Origin: Clostridia bacterium
GTDB taxonomy: Bacteria; Bacillota; Clostridia; Oscillospirales; Acutalibacteraceae
Direction of reading: 5' to 3'
NCBI GenBank assembly: GCA_024404065.1
Contig: JAKSQR010000054.1
Span: 1-8,859 of the forward strand
Length of the DNA: 8,859 nt
Of this stretch, positions 1 to 7,271 are shown one piece after another (position 1 is the stretch's first letter; every line of letters starts with the position of its first letter). A program made the position numbers and the translations under genes. The notes under the pieces were generated by a model. That model had not been told where the DNA came from, did no database searches, and saw nothing but the letters and a program-made list of their open reading frames with translations.

Positions 1-10
1 GAATACACAT

Positions 11-56
11 AAGGCACAGCTTTTGAATTATTTTAATTGCTGTGCTTTAATTTTTA
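11..56 (+). terminator. Rho-independent terminator of an upstream gene
   Basis: AAGGCACAGC (11-20) pairs with GCTGTGCTTT (39-48) as a 10-bp stem with one G-T wobble and an 18-nt AT-rich loop. A T-rich tract (TTTAATTTTTATATTT) follows. The gene it ends lies outside the window. The long loop makes it a less compact hairpin than the other two terminators here, but the position before a new promoter fits. Confidence 0.7.
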
Positions 57-78
57 TATTTATATTTCCAATAACTGC

Positions 79-108
79 TTGAAAACCATAGTTTTATTGT
101 GCTACAAT
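79..108 (+). promoter_or_regulatory. Sigma-A-type promoter for the DUF362-permease operon
   Basis: A -35-like TTGAAA (79-84) and a -10-like TACAAT (103-108) are separated by 18 bp, giving an expected transcription start near 115. It lies just after the upstream terminator and directly before the tandem operator-like repeat. Assignment is by consensus only. Confidence 0.6.
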
Positions 109-136
109 GTGACAAATGTAAATGTTACAAATGTAA
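107..136 (+). promoter_or_regulatory. Tandem TACA-NN-TGTA operator-like boxes
   Basis: Two adjacent 15-bp direct repeats, ATGTGACAAATGTAA (107-121) and ATGTTACAAATGTAA (122-136), differ at one base. The second contains a perfect TTACA-AA-TGTAA dyad (125-136); the first has TGACA-AA-TGTAA (110-121). TACA-NN-TGTA is the known core of BlaI/MecI and CopY repressor sites. The boxes sit immediately downstream of the -10, over the likely transcription start, where a repressor would block initiation. No such regulator is encoded in the window, so the identity of the binder is inference. Confidence 0.5.
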
Positions 137-146
137 AATATTTTAT

Positions 147-151
147 AAGGA
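147..151 (+). promoter_or_regulatory. Ribosome binding site that fixes the DUF362 start
   Basis: AAGGA ends 8 nt before ATG 160. An open frame continues upstream to 37, but that stretch covers the promoter and operator and has no comparable site. The signal peptide also begins exactly at 160. Confidence 0.7.
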
Positions 152-159
152 ATGATTAT

Positions 160-1419
160 ATGAAAAAGAGCAGACTTGTAGCCCTTCTCTCTACAATTTC
201 AGTGGTTTGCATTCTTGCAATTGTTATGGTAGCTTTACCTGCATTTGCTGCAACTGATGTATTAACAGAGCGTGATAAGAGCTACCTCTCAACCTTTGGT
301 AAGGATACAGCTTCATTTAATGAGATGAGTGCTGAAGAAAAGTGGGATTGCGTTGTAAATATGGATGCAAACGGCTCCGAAAAAACTCCCTACTATACTA
401 AGTATTTAATGAAGGCTATTAAGGGCGTTGCCGGTGCTGTGGATAAGGTGCCTGTAAACCTTAATGCTGTCAAATCAGGTATTGTTTCAGTAGTTACAAA
501 AATCCTTAATAAATATTCAAGCGAAGCACCTGTTGTTTCAAACAGCACTGCAACAGTTTACTTCACAAGTGATATTTCACCTGAAGGTCTTGTAAAAATT
601 TATGAGGCTCTTGGCTGGACTCCTACCGGTGATGTAGCAGTTAAGCTCTCAACAGGCGAGGGCGAGGGCTCATATAACCTTGACCCTGCACTTATTGAAA
701 AGCTTGTTAAGAATGTAAACGGCACTATTGTTGAGTGTAACACAGCTTACCCCGGCTCACGTTCATCAACCGCACAGCACATGAAGGTTGCAGAGCAGCG
801 TGGCTACACAGCTATAGCAAATGTTGATATTATGGATGCTGAAGGCACAATGAACCTTCCCGTTAAAAACGGTAAGCACCTGCCCTACGATATAGTTGGC
901 TCACACTTTGCAAACTATGATTCATTTATCGTTCTTTCACACTTTAAGGGTCACACAATGGGCGGCTTCGGCGGCGCAATTAAAAATATCTCAATTGGTA
1001 TCGGCTCCTCAAGTGGTAAGTGCTTTATCCACACCGGCGGTAAGAGCAAGCTTATTATGGTAAGCCCCGCTCAGGATGCCTTCCTTGAGAGTATGGCTGA
1101 GGCAGGCAAGGCTGTTTCAGATTCACTTGGCAACGGTGAAAGAATTATTTACATAAACGTAATGAATAACATCAGCGTTGACTGTGACTGCGTTGCAAAT
1201 CCATCAGCACCCACAATGGCAGATGTAGGCATACTTGCCTCCACAGACCCTGTTGCTGTTGACCAGGCTTGTGTTGATATAGTATATGCACACGAGCATA
1301 CAGACGGTGCAGAGGTTATTGAAAGAATGGAAAGCAGAAACGGCATTCACACCCTTGACTATGCACAGCAGATTGGTCTTGGCACACGCTCTTATGAGCT
1401 GGTAAATATTGATGAGTAA
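160..1419 (+). CDS. Exported DUF362-domain protein lacking the ferredoxin module
   Basis: 419 residues from ATG 160, chosen for the AAGGA site and because MKKSRL begins a signal peptide (hydrophobic core ~6-26, predicted cleavage after ALPAFA, residue 30). Residues ~31-130 are a helical extension I do not recognise. The DUF362 domain starts near residue 131 (TATVYFTSDISPEGLVKIYE) and contains the family hallmark FKGHTMGGFGGAIKN (262-276), GKCFIH (286-291) and DVGILASTDPVAVDQ (355-369). Many DUF362 proteins are cytoplasmic and carry two CxxCxxCxxxCP 4Fe-4S motifs between the GK..H region and the final segment; here only about ten residues occupy that place. Remaining cysteines include C64, C193, C288, the DCDC pair C342/C344, and C371, with several histidines, so metal binding is possible but unproven. 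The family has no settled general reaction. The 3' end overlaps the next gene by 8 bp, so the two are probably co-translated. Domain call is firm; function unknown. Confidence 0.85.
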   Translation: MKKSRLVALLSTISVVCILAIVMVALPAFAATDVLTERDKSYLSTFGKDTASFNEMSAEEKWDCVVNMDANGSEKTPYYTKYLMKAIKGVAGAVDKVPVNLNAVKSGIVSVVTKILNKYSSEAPVVSNSTATVYFTSDISPEGLVKIYEALGWTPTGDVAVKLSTGEGEGSYNLDPALIEKLVKNVNGTIVECNTAYPGSRSSTAQHMKVAEQRGYTAIANVDIMDAEGTMNLPVKNGKHLPYDIVGSHFANYDSFIVLSHFKGHTMGGFGGAIKNISIGIGSSSGKCFIHTGGKSKLIMVSPAQDAFLESMAEAGKAVSDSLGNGERIIYINVMNNISVDCDCVANPSAPTMADVGILASTDPVAVDQACVDIVYAHEHTDGAEVIERMESRNGIHTLDYAQQIGLGTRSYELVNIDE

Positions 1420-2320
1420 TATTTTAACCGTTCTTGAAACTGAATTTATTTACGTTTTTTATTACTTCAAAATTCAGCTTTTTCAGATAGCGGGCTACTG
1501 GGCTCTGGGTATTTTAATCGGCTCAGCAGTTTCCGTATTTGCAAAGGAAAAAATACACTCTGCGGTTAAGCTTATCTCAGAGGAGAAATACGGCGTATTC
1601 GGTATTATACCCGCTTCGCTTCTTGGCATAGCTTCGCCGCTGTGCCTTTATGGCACAATTCCCCTTGCTTACTCCTTCTCAGAGTATGGCATACAGGAGG
1701 ATTTCCTTGCAGCCTTTATGATGAGCTCAATTTTACTTAACCCGCAGCTTATCATTTACTCTACAGCCCTTGGCGCAAAGGCTTTGCTTATAAGAATTAT
1801 TTCAGCTTTTCTTTGCGGAATAGTTGCAGGCTTGCTTGTAAGGTATTGCTTTAAGAAAAAGAGCTTCTTTAATTTCAGCGGCTTCAGTGAGATGCATAAT
1901 CACGATACAGACCCCTCAATTTTTAAGCGCTTTTTTAAGAATGTATACAGAAATATCAGAGCAACAGGCCCTATGTTTCTTTTAGGTATTTTCCTCTCAG
2001 CACTTTTTCAGAGGTACGTACCGCAGGAAGGCTTTGCAGCCCTTTTTGGCGGTGACGGAAAATTTGGCGTGCTTATGGCAGCAACCATCGGCGTGCCCTT
2101 ATATGCCTGCGGGGGAGGTACAATACCCCTTTTACAGCAGTGGCTTGGCAACGGCATGAGCATGGGCAGTGCGGCAGCCTTTATGATAACAGGCCCCGCT
2201 ACCAAAATAACAAACCTTGGTGCCCTTAAAATAGTGCTTGGTATACGCAATTTTATAATTTACCTTGCATTTGTAATGCTTTTCTCCGTAGCAACAGGAC
2301 TTATTGTAAATGTAATATAA
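1412..2320 (+). CDS. ArsP/YraQ-type permease (PF03773 family), putative metal or metalloid exporter
   Basis: 302 residues from ATG 1412; TTG 1409 is an in-frame alternative one codon upstream. There is no strong Shine-Dalgarno (only GAG and GG upstream), and the start lies inside the preceding gene, consistent with translational coupling. Hydrophobic segments lie at about 24-44, 62-90, 98-118, 124-145, 184-200, 217-242, 250-270 and 276-300. Two pseudo-symmetric re-entrant-type motifs are visible: SPLCLYGTIPLA (75-86) with SSILLNPQL (105-113), and VPLYACGGGTIPLL (228-241) with MITGPATKI (258-266). This double pattern with cysteine beside G-T-I-P is typical of PF03773 permeases, which include ArsP (trivalent organoarsenical efflux) and the SO_0444 Cu/Zn efflux group. 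The central loop (~147-183) is polar and carries MHNHDTD (161-167), a possible metal-binding spot. The substrate cannot be read from sequence. Confidence 0.8.
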   Translation: MSNILTVLETEFIYVFYYFKIQLFQIAGYWALGILIGSAVSVFAKEKIHSAVKLISEEKYGVFGIIPASLLGIASPLCLYGTIPLAYSFSEYGIQEDFLAAFMMSSILLNPQLIIYSTALGAKALLIRIISAFLCGIVAGLLVRYCFKKKSFFNFSGFSEMHNHDTDPSIFKRFFKNVYRNIRATGPMFLLGIFLSALFQRYVPQEGFAALFGGDGKFGVLMAATIGVPLYACGGGTIPLLQQWLGNGMSMGSAAAFMITGPATKITNLGALKIVLGIRNFIIYLAFVMLFSVATGLIVNVI

Positions 2321-2326
2321 AACAGC

Positions 2327-2355
2327 AAACTCCGCTCTTACGGGCGGAGTTTTTT
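2327..2355 (+). terminator. Rho-independent terminator of the DUF362-permease operon
   Basis: AAACTCCGCTC (2327-2337) pairs with GGGCGGAGTTT (2342-2352), including one G-T pair, around a TTAC tetraloop. A run of T follows to 2355. It begins 7 nt after the permease stop. Confidence 0.9.
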
Positions 2356-2401
2356 GCGTCACAGAAAAGCAGGCGCAAAAATTTGAAAATATTATTTTTT
2401 T

Positions 2402-2453
2402 CTCGTATACAGTTGAAATTTATTTTATGTTTATTATATAATATACTCGTATA
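2402..2453 (+). repeat. CTCGTATA direct repeats flanking the promoter
   Basis: CTCGTATA occurs at 2402-2409 and again at 2446-2453, 44 bp apart. One copy lies just upstream of the -35 and the other over the expected transcription start. Spacing is close to four helical turns, as for paired operators, but an 8-bp match in AT-rich DNA could be chance. Confidence 0.35.
2413..2442 (+). promoter_or_regulatory. Promoter of the beta-helix protein gene
   Basis: TTGAAA (2413-2418) and a perfect TATAAT (2437-2442) with an 18-bp spacer; expected start near 2449. AAGGAG (2461-2466) follows 7 nt before ATG 2474, giving a short leader of about 25 nt with no riboswitch-sized structure. Confidence 0.7.
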
Positions 2454-2473
2454 AATATGAAAGGAGCGTACCC

Positions 2474-5400
2474 ATGAAAAAGACGATTTCTTTTGTGCTT
2501 TCAGTTTTAGTGCTGATAGCATCAATCTGCGCTATTACAGCCATTGTTTACGCAGACGATGGCGACATAACATTTTATGATGTTTATGTTGGTGGCGTAA
2601 GAGTTAATTCAGAAAATATGGACGACATTTTAGGCAATGGCACTGTAGCTTACACACCTGCATCAGGTGATGAAGACGCAAAGCTTACGATTGCAAACAC
2701 TACAATCTCCAGTGCCTATGCTGTGGAAACTGAAGATGGCTTTGCAGTGGCAAATATTGTGGCAGACGAAAGCCTTCAGGTTGAGTTTATAGGTAACAAT
2801 TACTTATCAGCATATACATACTCATCTATTGCAAATAATGCTGAAATATATGACGATACTCTCATTAATTTAAACGCAATCTATATTTGTGATTCAGCTG
2901 AGGAAAAAAGAAACCTTACCATAAGCGGTGACTATGCCTTTATCAACTCTAATGTTGCTGAAAGTGTAGCAATCAGCGTGCCCGATAATATTTATTTTGA
3001 TGCAAAGAAGGTTGAAACATCAGGTAGAGTAGTAAGCCGTAATAACGGTAATATTACTCTCCAGTCAGGTGCTTTTGTAATTATCAACAGAAAAGATGAT
3101 ACTAAGAATGCATTCGGCAGCTCAAATATTGTTATTGACAGCAGCCTTGACGCAAACGAGATTGATTCCTATTATGCAACTACATATGGTGGCGAATATA
3201 TCCAGTCAACCATCAGCGATATTAACAGCTATACCGCTGATAACGAGGGTGCAGGTATTTGCAAATTATACATAGGTGTACATATTTATTTCTATTTAGA
3301 GGGTGAGCCTGTTACATATAAAAACATTGCTGACCCACGTTATGACGAAAGTGTAACCTACGATAAAGAAACAAAAACTATCACTTTGCATGATAATGTA
3401 CAAATACAAAATAACACTTTCCTTGCCTCAGGCGAATTTGAAAAGGATCAGAAAATCAAGCTTTTAAGTGGTATTGTAATTACTGAGGCAGCAGAAGGTA
3501 AGGCATTTACAAATATACCCAATATTGAAGCAACTGGCGATGCAACCTTTAAGTGCACCCAGGTTGCAACAAATGGCTTAAACTACACAAGCGAAGGCAA
3601 CCTTACCATAGAATCTTATGGCAGCACCCAATGGGGCTCTGTAATAGGTGGCTCACAGGCTGTTATCAGAGCAAATAATATTGATATCAAGAGCAATAGA
3701 CAAGTCAACATTTTAGGTGCCGGTTCAACTGATATTTATGCAACAGGCTCTGTTTCAATTGAAAATAAAACTGAGACAACTTTTAGCCTTGTTTCCTCAT
3801 CTACATTTAACGTTGAGGCTGACAGCTTAACATTAAACGGCTATACCAATGAGTATGGAATGGTTTCCTGTGGCAGCAGCGTTCTGAATATTAAGAAGGA
3901 TATTACTGTTACAAATGAAGGTACAGGCAGTTCATTCGGCTCAGGCAACACTGAAATTACAGCTGCAAATATTACTATGACAGGTAACGGCCAAACGGTT
4001 CTCAGCGGTGGCAATGCTGCAACAATAACTGCTACAGGTGATATAACAGTTATAAATGCAGGTAAAGGCAGTGCTATCAGCTCAGGTAATACTAAAATCA
4101 GCTGTGTAAACCTTACAACTGAAAATAATAGTGATGATGATTATACTATCAGCGGTGGCTCAACTCTTACAATTGAAGCAACAGGTGATGTATCCGCAGT
4201 AAACAAGGGCGAATCCAAATACTATGGTGCAATCTCCAGTGGCGGCACAACAATTACTGCCAAGAGCCTTACAGCTGAGGCAAACTCAACAAGCGGCAGT
4301 GCTATCAGCGGCGGCTCATCACTTAACATTAACTGCACAGGCGACGTAACAGTATTAAATTCCGCTGCAGGCAGTGCTATCAGCTCAGGTAACACTACCA
4401 TTAATTGTGCAAACCTTAAAACTGAAAATAATGGCTATGATAATACCATCAGCGGTGGCTCAACTCTTACAATTGAAGCAACAGGTGATGTATCCGCAGT
4501 AAACAAGGGCGAATCCGGATACTGTGGTGCAATCAGCAGTGGCGGCACAACAATTACTGCCAAGAGCCTTAAAGCTGAGGCAAACTCAACAGGCGGCAGT
4601 ACAATAAGCGGTGGTGGTTTCTTTAGCTTAAACTGCACAGGCGACGTAACAGTATTAAATTCCGCTGCAGGCAGTGCTATCAGCTCAGGTAACACTACCA
4701 TTAATTGTGCAAACCTTAAAACTGAAAATAATGGCTATGATAATACCATCAGCGGTGGCTCAACTCTTACAATTGAAGCAACAGGTGATGTATCCGCAGT
4801 AAACAAGGGCGAATCCAAATACTATGGTGCAATCTCCAGTGGCGGCACAACAATTACTGCCAAGAGCCTTACAGCTGAGGCAAACTCAACAGGCAGCGGT
4901 ACAATAAGCGGCGGCTCATCACTTAACATTAACTGCACAGGCGATGTTAATGTTTCTAACTTAGCAAGCAATAGTGCAATCAGCAGTGGTGGTACAACTA
5001 TTAAGGCAGCAAATATAACAGCTACCTCAGATGGCGGTTATAGTGCTACAATTTCAGGCGGTAATTCTTTAACTATTGAAGCTACGGGTAAAGTAAAGGT
5101 TATTTCTAACCCTGAGAAAAACGGCAACAATGCAATTACAAGTGGTGGTACAAAAATTACCGCAGGCAGCCTTGAGGCAAAAACAAAGTCAGGTGCAGCT
5201 GCAATCAGCGGTGGTTCATCACTTGTTATAGACTGTAAAGGTAACGTTGATGTTTCCAATGCTTCTACAGGTAACGCAATCAGTGGTGCTGAAACAACCG
5301 TTAAGGGCGCAAATATTACAGTGACCTCAAATGGTAATAGCAACACCATAGCAGGCGGCAGTAAAGTTACTATGACAGCTACCGGTGATATTACCGTATT

Positions 5401-7156
5401 AAATACCGCACAGGAAAATGGCGGCACAGCAATATTTGGTGGTGAGGCAAGCCTTAGCGGTAAGAGTCTTACAGTAACCAATAGTGCCAACTCACCTACA
5501 ATGGCAACCGGTATGAAAACCACACTTGATTTTACAGGTGATATTGCAATTACCAATAAGCAAAATGGCACTACAGTAAGCACAAGCGCTTTAGATATTA
5601 AAAATGCTAAGAATGTTACAATTGAAGCTAACTGTCAGGGCTCTGCAATTCCGGCAGGTAGTATTAGTATAAATGCTACAGGTGATGTAACATTAAGGAA
5701 TAATATGAAGGAGGGCTCTGCATTTGTTACCTCATGTGGTGACTTTAATGTTAAGGCAGATTCTCTTAAAGTTGAAGGCTATTCAAACAATTCAGCTATA
5801 TTTTCCAACGGCACAACAAAGATTGAAACAAACAAAAACGTAAGCATGAGGAACAACGGCAGTTTTGTAGTTGTTTCAACCGGTAAGTTAGATATAGTAA
5901 GCGGAGGCAATGTAGATATTACTGCAGCTGAGTCAAGCGGCACAGTAATCGCAGGCGGCAGTGGCATAAAAATTGATGCTAAGGGCAGCGTTACAGTAAA
6001 GGCTGAATCAGGCGAGAAGTCAAATGGTATGCTTATCAGTGCCGGCGGAGTTGATATTAAGGCAGCATCCTTTAACGCTGTTGGTTACACTAATGGTGAG
6101 AGTATGTTCGCCTGTGGTAACGGTCTTGTAATTGATGTTACAGGCGATGCAAACATTACAAATAATGGTAATGGTTCAGCAATTGCCGGCAACGCATTTA
6201 ATGTTAAGAATGCTAAAAATGTTACCGTAACTTCAAATTCTAATAATTATACTGTTGTAACAGGCAGTGTCGATGTGAATGCAGAAAACAGCGCAGTAAT
6301 TCTTACTAAGTCAGAAAAAGGCGGTGCAGTATCATCTTCAGAGTTGAAGGCAACTGCAAATAATGTTGTTATTAAGGGCAGCACATCAGGCCCTCTTATC
6401 AACTGTGGCTCTGCAAATATTAAGGCTGATGAAATTACTATTGAAAACGCAAATAAAGATGGCGTTGTAAACTCATGCCCCATTACCGTTTCACTTAAAT
6501 CAGGCGGTGATATTTACACATCATCAGGCGATAAGCTTAGTAACGCAGGCGCAAGCACTACAATCCCTGCAGGCTCAACCGGAAAAATATCAGCAGGCAC
6601 TCATACCACACACGCTTATGTCGTAAGCAAGCAGGTTGCTGCAACCTGCACTAAGGCAGGCTATGTTGAAAAGACCTGCTCCGCATGTGGCGAAAAGGAA
6701 ACTACCACTATAGCTGCACTTGGCCATGTTGATAAGAATAAGGATGGCTACTGCGACAGATGTAAGGTGGTTACAGATAAAACCCTTATTAATCCCTGCA
6801 GAAATGCAAAGATAAATGTTGCAGCTGCAAAAACAGTAGATTACCGCTCAAAGGTTACAATCAAGGCAACAGCAACAGGTGTACCTGAAGGCTACTACCT
6901 TGTTATGACAGTAAACGGTAAAGAGATTAAGGGCTCAAATACCGAGGTATCCTATGATGCAGGCAATATTAAGGGTGATGTAAGCTATTCTGTAAAGGTA
7001 GTTGACGCAAAGGGTAATGTTCAGAAGGACAGCGCAGGCAACGCCCTCTCAAAGGATGGCGGAAAGATTACCTGCAACGCAGGCTTCTTTAAGAAGATTA
7101 TCGCATTCTTCAAGAGCCTCTTCGGTTCACTTCCCGTTGTTACAGTTAAGCCCTAA
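2474..7156 (+). CDS. Large secreted beta-helix repeat protein with CxxC module and Ig-like C-terminus
   Basis: 1560 residues; ATG 2474 has AAGGAG 7 nt upstream and begins a signal peptide (MKKTISFVLSVLVLIASICA..., cleavage probably near AIVYA, about residue 27). Residues ~28-110 hold the YDVYVGGVRVNSENMDDILGNG pattern, which I recognise from surface proteins of gut Clostridia. A second related stretch (VTYDKETKTITLHD) lies near residues 296-309. From about residue 345 to 1370 the chain is a run of ~23-28-residue rungs rich in G, S, T, N and alternating I/V/L, the signature of a beta-helix. Rungs alternate between an ISGGS-L-I...GDV type and an ISSGNTTI...L type. Residues 559-858 are three near-identical 100-residue blocks. 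C-terminal to these are C1392, CSAC (1402-1405) and CDRC (1427-1430), a cysteine-pair module common in such proteins. An Ig-like domain (~1440-1536) bracketed by C1442 and C1534 follows, then an amphipathic aromatic tail (1538-1551). There is no LPXTG sortase signal. Likely extracellular, perhaps a glycan-binding or adhesive surface protein; specific function unknown. It is a single-gene unit. Confidence 0.85.
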   Translation: MKKTISFVLSVLVLIASICAITAIVYADDGDITFYDVYVGGVRVNSENMDDILGNGTVAYTPASGDEDAKLTIANTTISSAYAVETEDGFAVANIVADESLQVEFIGNNYLSAYTYSSIANNAEIYDDTLINLNAIYICDSAEEKRNLTISGDYAFINSNVAESVAISVPDNIYFDAKKVETSGRVVSRNNGNITLQSGAFVIINRKDDTKNAFGSSNIVIDSSLDANEIDSYYATTYGGEYIQSTISDINSYTADNEGAGICKLYIGVHIYFYLEGEPVTYKNIADPRYDESVTYDKETKTITLHDNVQIQNNTFLASGEFEKDQKIKLLSGIVITEAAEGKAFTNIPNIEATGDATFKCTQVATNGLNYTSEGNLTIESYGSTQWGSVIGGSQAVIRANNIDIKSNRQVNILGAGSTDIYATGSVSIENKTETTFSLVSSSTFNVEADSLTLNGYTNEYGMVSCGSSVLNIKKDITVTNEGTGSSFGSGNTEITAANITMTGNGQTVLSGGNAATITATGDITVINAGKGSAISSGNTKISCVNLTTENNSDDDYTISGGSTLTIEATGDVSAVNKGESKYYGAISSGGTTITAKSLTAEANSTSGSAISGGSSLNINCTGDVTVLNSAAGSAISSGNTTINCANLKTENNGYDNTISGGSTLTIEATGDVSAVNKGESGYCGAISSGGTTITAKSLKAEANSTGGSTISGGGFFSLNCTGDVTVLNSAAGSAISSGNTTINCANLKTENNGYDNTISGGSTLTIEATGDVSAVNKGESKYYGAISSGGTTITAKSLTAEANSTGSGTISGGSSLNINCTGDVNVSNLASNSAISSGGTTIKAANITATSDGGYSATISGGNSLTIEATGKVKVISNPEKNGNNAITSGGTKITAGSLEAKTKSGAAAISGGSSLVIDCKGNVDVSNASTGNAISGAETTVKGANITVTSNGNSNTIAGGSKVTMTATGDITVLNTAQENGGTAIFGGEASLSGKSLTVTNSANSPTMATGMKTTLDFTGDIAITNKQNGTTVSTSALDIKNAKNVTIEANCQGSAIPAGSISINATGDVTLRNNMKEGSAFVTSCGDFNVKADSLKVEGYSNNSAIFSNGTTKIETNKNVSMRNNGSFVVVSTGKLDIVSGGNVDITAAESSGTVIAGGSGIKIDAKGSVTVKAESGEKSNGMLISAGGVDIKAASFNAVGYTNGESMFACGNGLVIDVTGDANITNNGNGSAIAGNAFNVKNAKNVTVTSNSNNYTVVTGSVDVNAENSAVILTKSEKGGAVSSSELKATANNVVIKGSTSGPLINCGSANIKADEITIENANKDGVVNSCPITVSLKSGGDIYTSSGDKLSNAGASTTIPAGSTGKISAGTHTTHAYVVSKQVAATCTKAGYVEKTCSACGEKETTTIAALGHVDKNKDGYCDRCKVVTDKTLINPCRNAKINVAAAKTVDYRSKVTIKATATGVPEGYYLVMTVNGKEIKGSNTEVSYDAGNIKGDVSYSVKVVDAKGNVQKDSAGNALSKDGGKITCNAGFFKKIIAFFKSLFGSLPVVTVKP
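4148..5050 (+). repeat. Three tandem ~300-bp in-frame repeats
   Basis: Blocks 4148-4447, 4448-4747 and 4748-5050 encode 100, 100 and 101 residues, each made of four beta-helix rungs. Perfect DNA matches include 4331-4516 = 4631-4816 (186 bp) and 4148-4291 = 4748-4891 (144 bp). The first 69 bp of each block are identical in all three copies. A more diverged half-block precedes the array (from about 4000) and further diverged blocks follow from 5051. Synonymous sites are conserved too, which points to recent duplication or gene conversion, not only protein-level constraint. Confidence 0.9.
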
Positions 7157-7172
7157 GCTATAATTATTTCAG

Positions 7173-7211
7173 CACCCCGAAACGAACATTCGTTTCGGGG
7201 TGTATTTTTTT
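7173..7211 (+). terminator. Rho-independent terminator of the beta-helix gene
   Basis: CACCCCGAAACG (7173-7184) pairs perfectly with CGTTTCGGGGTG (7191-7202) around AACATT. The stem can be drawn two base pairs longer. A T-rich tract follows to 7211. It starts 16 nt after the stop codon. Confidence 0.95.
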
Positions 7212-7271
7212 AATCAAAAGAGAAATTTTTACAAAATGTATTTTCTTTTATTAGTTTTCCGAAAAAAACAC

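Noticed and set aside
107..136. CRP/FNR-type site from TGTGACA...TGTTACA
   Set aside because: The arms are spaced as part of the 15-bp tandem repeat, and the site lies downstream of the -10, where TACA-NN-TGTA repressor boxes explain it better.
37..159. N-terminal extension of the DUF362 reading frame from ATG 37
   Set aside because: It would run through the terminator arm, promoter and operator repeat. The signal peptide and ribosome site clearly begin at 147-160.
2351..2381. Second inverted repeat, TTTTTGCG (2351-2358) with CGCAAAAA (2374-2381), after the permease terminator
   Set aside because: It reuses the T-run of the first terminator, has only an 8-bp AT-rich stem and is probably incidental; at most a weak backup.
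2443..2473. Riboswitch in the leader of the beta-helix gene
   Set aside because: The leader is only about 25 nt long, too short for any known riboswitch aptamer.
4148..5050. CRISPR-like array or non-coding satellite
   Set aside because: The 300-bp repeats are in frame within one open coding sequence and have no short-repeat/unique-spacer pattern.
4435..5583. Long minus-strand open frames opposite the repeat region (4435-4701 and 5038-5583)
   Set aside because: They are low-complexity, rich in P, V, L and S, and exist because the repeated ACA/GCA/GGC codons give no antisense stops. No ribosome site or recognisable protein.
6640..6780. Rubredoxin or zinc-finger DNA-binding domain from the CxxC pairs
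   Set aside because: The protein is secreted, and the cysteine pattern matches a module common in surface proteins of gut Clostridia, not a nucleic-acid-binding finger.
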